From contig OW121848.1 of NCBI GenBank assembly GCA_933228895.1, positions 86,881,470 to 86,945,469 of the forward strand: a stretch of 64,000 bases of DNA. The letters are read 5' to 3'. Shown in pieces: positions 33,893-44,066 of this stretch. Positions within the stretch are counted from its first letter, which is position 1. Each line of letters begins with the position of its first letter. Made by a program: the position numbers and the translations under genes. Source of the stretch: Platycnemis pennipes. Taxonomy: Eukaryota > Arthropoda > Insecta > Odonata > Platycnemididae. The notes under the pieces are model-generated. The model had not been told where the DNA came from. It ran no database searches and saw only the letters and a list, made by a program, of their open reading frames with translations.

Positions 33893-33893
33893 T

Positions 33894-33970
33894 ACCCAGA
33901 TCAGGGCTCGAACCCGGACCCCCTGAATTCTGAAAGGGTGTCCCACCAGTTAAGCTACTAAGACGTCCTA
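33894..33970 (-). repeat. tRNA-derived SINE head with near-perfect A and B boxes
   Basis: On the minus strand TAGCTTAACTGG (box A, within 33946-33958) is followed by GGGTTCGAGCCC (box B, 33903-33914). Both fit the RNA polymerase III internal promoter very well. The 5' and 3' ends do not pair over seven bases, so I prefer a SINE to a true tRNA gene. It lies exactly between two family B pieces. Confidence 0.7.
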
Positions 33971-33974
33971 TTCG

Positions 33975-34313
33975 AATTTGGGTGGGTTCTCACCAAACAT
34001 GCACTACATATCATGCATAAAAAGGATTAGTATTAATATACTAGTCTAAACTTCTCTATTTAAAAAAGATTAAAATAGCAAAACTATCATGTACAAACAT
34101 GATGTTATTTGGGTTAGTTTAAAGTCTGTATATCAATGTGCATTTACCTATGCTATCCGTTGATACACTTCTTTTTCTACTCTATCGAACTTATTTACAG
34201 CTATTCATAGCCGGAATTGTACGAGGGAAGTAGAACATTTTGAATCTCTCGGTTCGGCAATCAATTTCTCTAATTTTATGATCATCGTCCAGTCTACCAC
34301 AGTTAGTTTGAAA
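33975..34313 (-). mobile_element. Family B fragment lacking tail and hairpin
   Basis: Starts in the 3' untranslated region (GGGTTCTCACCAAACATGCA) and runs back through the end of the ORF (traces of YYGRLDD, IREIDC, TERFKM and PRTI on the minus strand) to about 34313. The hairpin and TAGATG tail are absent, perhaps lost when the SINE arrived. Confidence 0.65.
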
Positions 34314-35209
34314 TGGGTACATGATACCTGAAAGTGATTGATGGGGGCTGTCTTCACTCATTTAGGCCACCCATGGAAAGGGGGAAAACGCTGGAATTTC
34401 ATTATCACCCCCAATATTGTATAAGTCGGCATTTCATGGCACAATGCCACAACCTTGGGTTGACAAGGAGATAGAAAAAACTTGCAATATTGGGAATCAT
34501 TTACAGACGGGGAGAGAGCAGAAAATCCAGGCACTGGGAGAATGGACGACTGAGCCTTGTAAGCAATGACGAGGCAAGAGCCGAAAGAGAACTTCCGGAG
34601 TGTGAAAGCCACTTACGGTGCGAGTAGCACTCGAGAAACATATTTACGCTCAGCATCATTCTCAGCACCTTCATTTGTTTAACCTCACCCATTTCCCTTT
34701 CTGCTCAGATAGAGCCAAAGAGCGTGTGACGAAGAGAGGACTAGCACGCAAAAGGCTTGAACCCGTAAAGGAAATGATATAAAGCAGATGAGCTCCTAAA
34801 TGAACTCTGCTGCAATGCCAGAATCAGCACTAGTATGGGAGATTGAATCACACGCATGTACACCAGAGTACACAGTAAGTGTGAGAATCAATTCTAACTC
34901 TTCCAGCACAAATGCCGAAAGCTGAAGATGAAGTTGTGATAATATAAGGATATGAGGAAGTCACCACGTTGCTCCAATTTGTTCTCGATACGTTGGTAAT
35001 CAATAAGGGCAACTGAAGACAATAATGTGCCACCCCATCGCTCCATCACAAGAAAAGCCCAATAATGATTAACATATCTATCACATAAGAGTTCGATCCC
35101 CTACTTCGGTCCATCAGGTTTTCTCGATCGCGCCTCCGATCAGTACTTGCGAATGCACTTCAATACCTTGGTAACAAACACTACCGGGCAAGACTACACG
35201 ACCTGCACT
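34314..35209. other. No recognised feature
   Basis: Mixed composition without motifs. Confidence 0.45.
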
Positions 35210-36060
35210 TTCATCTTTCCGTACCCGGACGGTGGGAGGGATTGAAGGGAGGGCAAGCGAGCGAAGGGAATGGAATGGGCGAGGGGAGAAGTGAACAGAC
35301 TCCATCATTTGCGAACATCAGCCTCATCGCCTCCGCCTTCTCGCCACGGCCATTTTCGCCATCTTTTGGGAGCCGGGGGCGATTCCGCTCGCCCTCCCAC
35401 CGCACCCGTCCGACCCACCCCTCGCGACCACCGTCCGACTCCACATCACCTCCCTCCGCAACTTCGTCCAGCCACTTGCCCTCTCTTCCACCTCATGTGC
35501 TCTTGGACCGGAGTCAAGCTAGAGTCCCGTCCCATTGCCATTCCTACCTCCCCCCCATACACAACGTTTGGCACCGCTGAAAGACAAAAAAAGGAGTGAG
35601 GAGGCCGGAGGATCTCATTCCTCCACCTTCTTCTGTAGCAGAGAGATGATGAGAAGCCTTTTTCACTTTCTCTGTATCTCCCTCATTCTCCCTGAGCTGA
35701 CTTGAGAGAGATAGAGAGGTCTCTAGAGTTATTTTGCTCTCTTTCTTCCCTCCTCAAACTTCGCCCGTCCCAGCTTTCCCGTTGCTCTTGTAGGCACTTT
35801 CTCAGACCCGTCTCCTTCCACCTAGGCTTCCTTTTCCGTCTTCTCCATTTTGGACAGACTCTTCCTTTCTCTCCTCCAACGCCGAAAACTAAGTTATCTA
35901 TTCCGTCATCAGTCCCCCACACACGCTCTTCATTTCCGTATTCGGTCACCTCCATCCAAACTTTTAACCGCAATCTCATACCCTCTTCCGTCCTCCTTTT
36001 AATTCACTCCAAAATGCTCCTTATGTCCTCCTTGATGTCCCAAAATATGTTTATTCCAAG
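35210..36060. other. GC-rich, pyrimidine-biased island
   Basis: 35330-35560 is C-rich with CpG-containing stretches, and 35690-36020 is C/T-rich. Frames of about 80-120 codons occur in several phases on both strands without motifs, as in the other islands. Confidence 0.5.
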
Positions 36061-36300
36061 GTAATTATTTTTCGTTCGTCTCATACATCTACACTTCGTT
36101 CCCCGGTAGCCATTGCTTCTCTTCATAAGCAATATATGTAATCTCTTTGTAAGCTCTGTAATCCTTTCATTACTTTCAATAACCTTTACGTATCCTATGA
36201 ATGATTACTGAAGGATAGGGAATTCAATTTTATAGTTTTAACGTATTTGATTGATTTATACTCCCCTTCAGGGACATACTAATTTCATCGTTGGAGACTA

Positions 36301-37579
36301 TCTACATCTACATCTATACAATACCCTGCAATCCACCGCGAGGGTGTGTGGCAGAGGGTGAATATCACCAGGCATGCACTACTAACATGCAAACTAGCAA
36401 CTATATTGTCTCAATCAACTTGATTGTTAGTGTCTACAGTATTTAAGGGGTAAGACATGCATCATGCACTCCAGAATACTCTAAAATATTTCCCCTACGT
36501 ATCCCTTTCCTATGCTGCCTATTCTGTTCTCTTATAGTACGGGGGAAAAATGCCATTTTGAATCTCTCTGTACGACAATCTATCTCTCTAATCTTATTTA
36601 TCTGGTCGAATCTAGCATAATACGCTGGTGTTTTTAATATGTGCCTAACATCTTCAGTAAAGCTATCCGATTGAAATTTCTCTAATAGATTTAATCTGAA
36701 CTTTAACCTACGCTCTGATAATGATTTCCACCCTAATTCTTGTATTAATTCTGATACACTGCTCAACCTATCGTAACACCTTTTGACGAACCTAGCTGCT
36801 CTACGCTGCACACTGTCTAGTTCTCTGATCAAACCTAATTCATTGGGATCCCATACACTGGCTGCATACTCAAGGTGGGGCCTAACTAGTGAAAAGTAGC
36901 ATCGTTCTTTTGTCTTCTCATCACATTTCCCAAGTACTCTTTTTATAAAACCTAGCTTTCTCTTCGCTCGGCCGCATATTTCCCGGATGTGTCTACCCCA
37001 CGATACATCTTTAGTGATTGTTACACCTAAATATCTTACGGTTTCAACGTTTTCGATCTTCGTGTTATTAAATCTATAGGATCGCTCTATCGAATTATTC
37101 CTCCTCCAAAAATTAATAGCTACACACTTTTTAAGGTTGAGTTCTAACTGCCATTTGTTGCACCACTCTTGAATTGCATCTAAATCCTTGCTAAGTGATT
37201 TCGTGTCCTCTTCATTTGATATACCCCTGTACACCACCGCATCGTCTGCAAAAAGTCTAAGGTTACTACTAACTACGGTACCCAAATCGTTTATGTATAA
37301 AAGAAATAGAAGCGGACCTACTACGCTACCCTGGGGAACTCCCGATGTGACTTCGATTGTGTCCGACATGATACCATCTATGACAACCCTCTGCTCTCGC
37401 CCACTTAAGAATTCTTTTACCCAACATACAACGTCTTTATTTATACCAAAACTCTATAACTTCAAGATTAATTTGTCATGAGGAACTTTATCGAAAGCCT
37501 TTTTAAAATCTAAAAATAACGCATCAACTTCAGTACTGCTTTCGCCGTGGACTAAAATATCGTGTACGAATAAAGCTAT
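36301..37579 (-). mobile_element. Second family A copy, 5'-truncated
   Basis: On the minus strand the copy starts inside the TQLALFVHDI block (junction near 37579) and runs to the hairpin at about 36321-36356 and a CTACATCTACATC tail beginning at 36301. It is much shorter at the 5' side than the copy at 2567, lacking the N-terminal RT blocks. I could not define a target-site duplication. Confidence 0.85.
36443..37579 (-). pseudogene. Family A reverse transcriptase, one nonsense codon and late frameshift
   Basis: Aligned by eye with the 2551-4275 protein, about 13 of 308 residues differ over 37369-36443 (about 96 percent identity). The catalytic FADD box, GVPQGS and the C-terminal block are unchanged. 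Motif A (FLDFKKAFD) is also present, upstream of a single in-frame TAG at 37456-37454, which replaces the Glu codon of KLESFG. Near the end a one-base deletion after HDAC shifts the frame and ends the protein about a dozen residues early. Two lesions and near-identity elsewhere imply a young, recently silenced copy. Confidence 0.85.
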
Positions 37580-38299
37580 TAATCTGTAGGGAAAAAATAT
37601 CCACAAGAAAGTACCTGCGTCTGAAAACAACAAATCATGAGCTTTCATGCAGTAATAGGTAAATCTTCTCTCCTCATGATAGTTAATCACAATCGGATGA
37701 AATCTTTAATCATAAACGACAAATACGGAGATTTTATACGGTAATCGTAAAATCCCGTCTCCATGAGTTAGCTAGTAAAATTGAGAAGACGACCAACTGT
37801 CATTTACGCTAATACGGATGGGTGAGATTTAGCGGAAGAATAATGAACTGCAAAGGGAGCGGATGAAGTATGAAGTGAAATCTTACTTTGGCATTAGCCA
37901 ACTCATAACGAAAGGAGGCATGAGATCCCCTGTCCTATCCAACGGACATAGTACTAAACTAGAAGTTTCCTCCACATGATACTTAGGTAGCGTTGTGAAA
38001 AATTTCTGCCATCGCTGTTATATGAACCCGATACCTCAGGAATGTACAGACCATAAGCCGGTGCTGTAGCCACCAGACCGATACGATTCCCGATCCAGTA
38101 TGTTTAGTTTATGAGAGATTTTTACCACATGATAACAATAAATCTAAGAACTTGCTCGGGGTTAAAAATAAAGTCCATAGAAGCAAGTGCGCGGATAAAA
38201 CGCATTTAAGAATGGAAACCTCTCCTTTTTTGTCTTCTCCAATTCGTTTCACGTAGGCTTCTTCGATTCCGACAGTTCATTGTAATCATAGTACTTTTC
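37580..38299. other. Mostly featureless, possible SINE relic
   Basis: At 38022-38094 the minus strand reads TGGCTACAGCACCGG and later CGGGTTCATATAAC. These weakly recall tRNA boxes A and B, so a decayed SINE is possible. Nothing else is visible. Confidence 0.35.
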
Positions 38300-38306
38300 C
38301 CACACC

Positions 38307-38634
38307 TGTCAAGTAGGCGAATTTACTTTCATGTTCTCCATATAGGTTATCAAACGTAGCATTACATTTTAGAAACTGCATTTCAACTTGTTCTTTACCA
38401 ATTGTATACTGTGATCATTGTCCTTTCCATCAAGTCTGTTAAGTCAGTGAATTTGCTAGCATGTTCTCCAGATAGGATTTCGAACATAGTATAAAATTTT
38501 AGAAACTGCATCTCAGAGGCTTTTGGGAAACAATCTCTTCTGTGGCATGTGCTCACAATTTTAAAATTTTAGAAACTGAATTTCGGAGGCTTTTGGGAAA
38601 AAATATCTTCTGTGGCATGTGCTTACAACGCTCT
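38307..38634 (+). repeat. Complex tandem duplication
   Basis: Two overlapping periods are seen. A 130-bp unit starts at 38307 and again at 38437 (TGTCAAGTAGGCGAATTTAC versus TGTTAAGTCAGTGAATTTGC, then ATGTTCTCCA.ATAGG). A 70-bp unit starts at 38495 and again at 38565 (AATTTTAGAAACTG..GAGGCTTTTGGGAAA). No coding potential. Confidence 0.85.
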
Positions 38635-38689
38635 GCACGAGGCGTGAATTGAATCGTGGCTTTGAGAAACGTGCCACAGAAGTCTCATC

Positions 38690-39270
38690 GCAATTGCTTT
38701 CCTCAAACCTGGCTCGCACTCAGGACGTCCTCCGTATGGTCTCATTATCTCTTCCCCACGGTGACGTCCACTCACCTCATATTGCCGCGGCCGTGTTTGA
38801 CCCGTGCGTTCCCATCTCTCCTTTTATCCCACCCCGAGCTCTCCAACAAAGTTTTTAATCGCTATCATCCACTACCGACGTTAAGGCCATGCTTCCACCT
38901 TGACCGAAACTAAATCTCCGTCCCTCCCCTCCCCAACTCTCTCCCGGTCTCCAATGCTCTTTTCCGGCGGCTTCGTGGACACTTCTCCCTTCTCCACCTC
39001 CCTCCACACCATCTCCTCCATCGCACCATCGCTTCACTCTCTCGGCAAAGGTTTCCTTTTATGCTTCTCCACAGCGCTCGGAGAGGAAATCGTAAATCGG
39101 GGTTTTGGACCGGCCCTTCTCACACCCAGCCTCCCTCCCCCCTTTGCCATCGCTTCCTTGGACGGGGGAATGGATTTTTTTTTAAGTGGCTACCTCTCCA
39201 GAGGTCGGTTGACGATAACGACACGGAGATGGCGCTAAATAAAATCCCACGGCGAAAAAGTCGCTAGTGG
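38690..39270. other. GC-rich island
   Basis: C-rich from 38730 to 39160 with CCGCGGCCG near 38784. Open frames here are composition artefacts with no domain. It could be a regulatory CpG-type island, but the sequence alone does not show this. Confidence 0.4.
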
Positions 39271-40487
39271 GAACGTTTAGGAGGGTTGGCGTGTAAGTTC
39301 CCTTAAAAGGTGAACGGACCACTGTCGAGTACGGGTATATGATGCCAAACGGACGTCAATTACCCCAAACGAAATAACTACGAGGTGAAATATTGTGGAA
39401 ATGAAGCGGACTGTGTTCATCACGTGAGGGCATTGTAGAAATGAACGACTCTATATAGAGTTCCAAAGGCGTCGAGAAAATCGACTCCGTTAGGAAGGCA
39501 GGGAAACTTAGGAAACGTTAGAAAACGTTATAACGTTAGGAAACTTGGCAGGATTATTCCCAGTTTAATGCACTAACATTCCCCACATTTTCATTAACAT
39601 TTTAAACGCCAGGGCCGTCCCGCCTTCCTTCAGAAATTCTGGACCTGTTCACTTACGATTACATTTATTCAAGCTATATTTTTCTCAGGTATTGATAAAA
39701 ACCTATCCGTTTAGTCGATAAGAAAATCAGGTACCTATTGATTCTCTACTGTTACCAAATGCTTTTGATAAGTATTAGGTCCGTTTACCGGATTTGGAAT
39801 AAATACGCAAGGTTTATTTTTTTAAAACAAAACATCTCCACTACCACAATCATGCAATTAATTTTTTTAGTACTTATAAACGATCATTTCGTTCTTATCG
39901 AGACTTCCAAAGTTAAGATTTTGTAATATAGCTTTATCAGAAGCAGAAAAGAGCTTCGACCACTATTTACGGGTAGTGCCTCAAAATTGGCGGGGATGTC
40001 TACGGAATGTGTGAATGCTGTCGTCTGGAGTCAGGATGAGTAACGATGAGTTGACGTAATACTAGAAATAATTTGGATACCCGAAGAAGTTCCAAGGTCA
40101 AATCCATGATCAAAATAGAGGTATGATTATTGGTTAGCTGCAGGAAAAAAAGTCATGGCAAAGTATTCCTTAAGCACTGATATGTGACTCAGCGATGGAG
40201 ACCGAAACTGTAATTTAAATTACCATGAACAGGTGTTTTTCCTTCATCTCACGCGCCGGGACTTTTTGATCATGTTACGAGAACAACTGGAGTACAGTGA
40301 TCTGAACTTGCGAAAAATAGCTTTGTTATGAAAAAGTTAACTTTGAGCAGCTGGTTTAAAAAGCAAACTCTTTATGTCCAAGAATTAAGTTGGAATGAAC
40401 TACTGTATTTAAATAAACTAGTGATACGTTTTTTGTATTAGAGGCAGCTCTCTCACTTAAAATTTAAAAAAAATATTAAAAGATTTA
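39271..40487. other. No recognised gene
   Basis: Short direct repeats of GGAAAC/GTTAGAAAACGTTA occur at 39500-39546. Otherwise AT-rich and featureless. Confidence 0.45.
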
Positions 40488-40650
40488 TAGAATGGAAAAG
40501 GCAGGCCTCGTATGAGGTGTATGGAGCTAGTTGTGAAGGATGTAAAAGAGAGGTGCGACGTCAATATGAAGAGGTTAGCCGATTGAAGAATCAAGTGGAG
40601 GGCTGCGTCAAACCAATCCTAGGATTGCTGACCGATGATGATGATGAATA
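40488..40650 (+). repeat. Family C repeat, second copy
   Basis: GGCAGGCCTCGTATGAGGTG, GGAGCTAGTTGTGAAGGATG, GTGGAGGGCTGCGTCAAACC and ATCCTAGGATTGCTGACCG match, in the same order, the minus strand of 27395-27184. The copy ends in GATGATGATGAA. The C-terminal coding frame is disrupted here. Confidence 0.7.
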
Positions 40651-42021
40651 AATTCATACTAAGAATTGAAATTGAAATTACGAAGGATTAGTGAGAAAAT
40701 CCAAAAGCGATAAAGTTCATTTCATTCATGCTTAAACGATGAAAATTTTAAATGGATGAGATGAAATATATTTTGAAAATTATTATCTTAACGCATAATT
40801 ATAATAAGAGTGACTGCATCTGAAAGTTGAAAAATTTATCCCAAGTGAATAATGTTTAAGTTTCTACAACGCAACCGATTGAATATTGTAAAGCGTTACT
40901 CAGGTACTTACTTAATTTTCGAAATACGTTTCTCTTATCTCAGCAAAATATGCAATATTTTTTATGAATAGTTAGTGATATTTTACAAAAAGCCGTTTAT
41001 CAGCTACCATGTTACAAAATTTTTTAAAATTAAAATCTAAGAATCTGAACTGTAGATCCAATGCAAATTTACGTCAGTTATCGTAAATTACATTGAACAT
41101 GCCGCAATATAAAAATTGCAGTCCTCGAAAAGTTCTGTGCGATTTTCACTTTTCTAATTATTATCCGAAGGCAAATTCATGTATTTAAACTCAATTCACA
41201 ATAAATTATATGAATAAATTAACTATAGGTATATACCATATGATTCACAGACGGTTTTGAATTTCGTGAAGTAATTTTAAGTTTGGATCGCTACTAATCC
41301 CTTCTGTAGTACGCTGATAATGGAATTATGCATAGAGCGAGCAGTATGTTCCTAACAAATTCTAACATGGAATTTCTTCCTCGAGTTTCAAATACTTTTG
41401 ACATGAATATACCACTGAGTAATACTTACTGCGGACACTTCAGCTAACGGGAGGGACCAAGGTACATAGATGCTATGGGGCTCCGTGACATATCTTCACG
41501 CGTTCATCAATGAATGATATTCCTAACACTTGACATTTCTACCTGTTCGAAAAAGCGAAGACTAATAAATTACACGTATTTTACGAGGGCATATAGTAAA
41601 TCATGCAGTTTTAGCCGGTTCGTCTTGAGATACCTACCACAATTTTAAAGCACAGTTCTGCGACGAAAATGAACGCGAATTTCTTGAAGATGGGAGGGGA
41701 AAAACGCTTTAGGCCAGTTACCAGTGCGGAACGGAGAGAAAGATCCCATGTAAAAAAAACTTCTCACTCCTTTGGAAAGAATGGGAAACACGCATTCTGA
41801 AACGAAGCTTTAAATCGGAAGGCACGTGCGAATGCACGTTCTGCCTTTTAGCACTTGTCAATCCTACTCTTTCTTATCCCGTTCCCCAACCCCTGTGAAG
41901 CGGACAGGCCTTATCGAGCTCCATTTTCCTTGAGAAGGGCCTCTACCATGGACAAGTACTCCTACTTTAACAAACACGCCACTGCCTCTCTGTGTGCAGC
42001 ATGGGCCAAAATAGCACTGAT
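40651..42021. other. No recognised gene
   Basis: AT-rich to about 41650, then mixed. No motif. Confidence 0.45.
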
Positions 42022-42100
42022 CATCTACATCTACGGAGTCCCCGGAGTCAGCGCCAGGGTGTGTGGCAGGGGAGGAAAAAAATCATTAAACCTGCACTGC
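42022..42100 (-). repeat. Solo 3' end of an A/B-type element
   Basis: CATCTACATCTACGGAGTCC, then GGAGTCAGCGCCAGGGTGTG and TGGCAGGGG, is a tail with a hairpin diverged on one side. It is followed by CCTGCACTGCGTAAATGCA, a decayed ACATGCACTAC-type 3' untranslated segment. Confidence 0.6.
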
Positions 42101-42464
42101 GTAAATGCATTAAGAGGTGCAATACTATTTCATGAAACGTGTTGCTAAAGCACCAATGAAGTACGTAAAACTAAGAGATTGATGAAAACGAACGAGTAAA
42201 AGGTATCAGGTCAAAGCGCATGATTGCCAGGGTAGTAAGAAGGGGTTTGACCAAAACTACTATTTTAACGATTTACTGTGTACAGCGGTGCACTTGGGCA
42301 CTAGGCGAGAGGTGTATTTTCCCACTAGAGTTGCCGGATATGAGCCCGATGAGTACCAAAATTCTGCCACTGGACGTTACGTCTCTCACTCTGTACTCTC
42401 AAAAGCCATTTCATGTTCTGCGGACACCCGTGTGCACCAAGGCAAGTGTCAGCATGATACAGCA

Positions 42465-42510
42465 ACGTAATACCCTGCGAGCCACCGCGAGGGTGTGTGG
42501 CGCGATATTG
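42465..42510 (-). repeat. Hairpin remnant of an A/B 3' end
   Basis: CGTAATACCCTGCGAGCCACC followed by GCGAGGGTGTGTGGC is an almost complete hairpin with only a trace of the tail (AGCAACGTAAT). It shows the hairpin persisting without coding sequence. Confidence 0.6.
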
Positions 42511-43869
42511 GGAAAGTAAAAAGCCTACGGGAAAGATTCAGTTGAGCGACTTTAAAAATGTTCAATTTCTTAACTTTCGGTCGAGAGAAACTAGGGGGAT
42601 CAAATGAATGGCAATGGGAAGTGAGCCTATAGAGTGTAATATTAGATGTATCTTCTACAGTAAAACAAGGATCTGTAATCATCACGGGAATAAAACGCCA
42701 TTTGTATTACGTTGTTGTACACAATTTACACTGCAGCTACAGCTATTCCGTGATGAAGTCAAAAAAATATATGTCATTACAGTATTTCATAAGTAAAAGG
42801 GCACACTATCTTTATAGTTTCCTACGGTTACAGATTACGCAAACTGAATTATTGATACATGGGACGTTCTGTCTTCCGAGAAACACATCGAATTGAAATA
42901 CTTTATAATGAGCTCATTATAATGCCTAAAATTGATTCAGCAAATCGGAGGTATGATTCAGTTTGTAATATATATTCACGAACTATGATGCTGGAGATTT
43001 CAACGCTTTCAACTCTTTGACAATAAGGTCTTGATTGCAACCTTTGCATCCCAAGCCAGAAAGCACCAATCCAAGTGAATAAGGCAATAATATCCTCGTG
43101 ATTTGGCAATTCAAATGTTATTTGATGCATCTATCCCGTGGTTTTGAGCGTGGAATAGAGATGAGCAGTGAACATCCGCAGCTTCTTTTGAGTTTTCCTC
43201 AGAAAATGCCTAGGTAAGCTTGTCCTTTTGTAAGTAACCTCAGCATGTACCTATTTTAAACCGCCACCGTAATACTTCAAGCAATATCATCCACCAGGTT
43301 TACTGAGAGACGCCCATTTCACCATCCTTTAACTCATTTCATGCAGCATTGGAGAATTTTTGCCGTGAGATGTGGAACGTAAGTGATGAGGTAAGCGTAG
43401 TTTTATAATGGAAATTTTATACGTTGCGAGGGAAATCCGAAACAGGGCTCCCCCGAGCTCTTGCTTACCTCATGAGGACGATTCGTGTTGAAAAAGCACT
43501 CCTGCTCTCCCCCATTGAGACGGAATATTCTTGCAGTGGAGATATATTTTGTGACACGTTAGCGCTAATTTATTTATACTGGCCACTTGGGTTTTGTGCC
43601 TCGGTATGAGCAGAAAACCTGAAGAAGACTACTTCGAGTTGAATCCAGCATTATTAAGAATGCCTGCAGTGTAAATTTTTCCAGAGAAAATGTGTCTTAC
43701 TCTGAAATCTGATAAAAGTGGCAAAAAAGAATGGTAAAAGTAGGAAATTGCTTTTAGACAAAGCAACAAATGCTTTCATATGCATGGATACTTATTAGAG
43801 GACAGCTATAAGAATTAATTCCCAAATTAATTGTTATTAATATGATCCAGTCAAATCATAGTATTTCAT
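42511..43869. other. No recognised gene
   Basis: AT-rich, with only short frames. Confidence 0.45.
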
Positions 43870-44066
43870 ATAAAAAGAATCGTTTAAGGCGTTATATGGT
43901 GGAATAACATAATTAAATACGATTGGCAATTTTCCACAAAGAAATCTTTACTTCGACCGGTTTCAATATGTATATTCGATGATGTAGCACTCTTAATGAT
44001 GATGTATCACATCGAAACCGGTCGAAGTAAAGATTTCTTTGTGGAAAATTGCCAATCGTATTTAAT
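43870..44066. repeat. Palindromic hammerhead-like repeat
   Basis: After a left flank (AAAAAGAATCGTTTAAGGCG, GTGGAATAACATAA) shared with the repeats at 6405 and 52285, a perfect 52-bp inverted repeat occupies 43913-43964 and 44014-44065, with a 49-base spacer. The right arm and spacer read TTAATGA-T-GATGT-ATC-ACATC-GAAACCGGTC on the + strand (43993-44023). This is a hammerhead with an intact 5-bp stem II and GAAA but with the CTGATGA box mutated at two bases. No protein is encoded. It is best read as a nonautonomous retroelement or paired inverted terminal repeats of a Penelope-type element. Confidence 0.7.

Noticed and set aside
33894..33970. True tRNA gene on the minus strand
   Set aside because: A and B boxes are excellent, but acceptor-stem ends do not pair and it lies within repeat debris, so a SINE is more likely.
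35085..35110. Box B-like GAGTTCGATCCCC
   Set aside because: No matching box A or tRNA-like arms around it.
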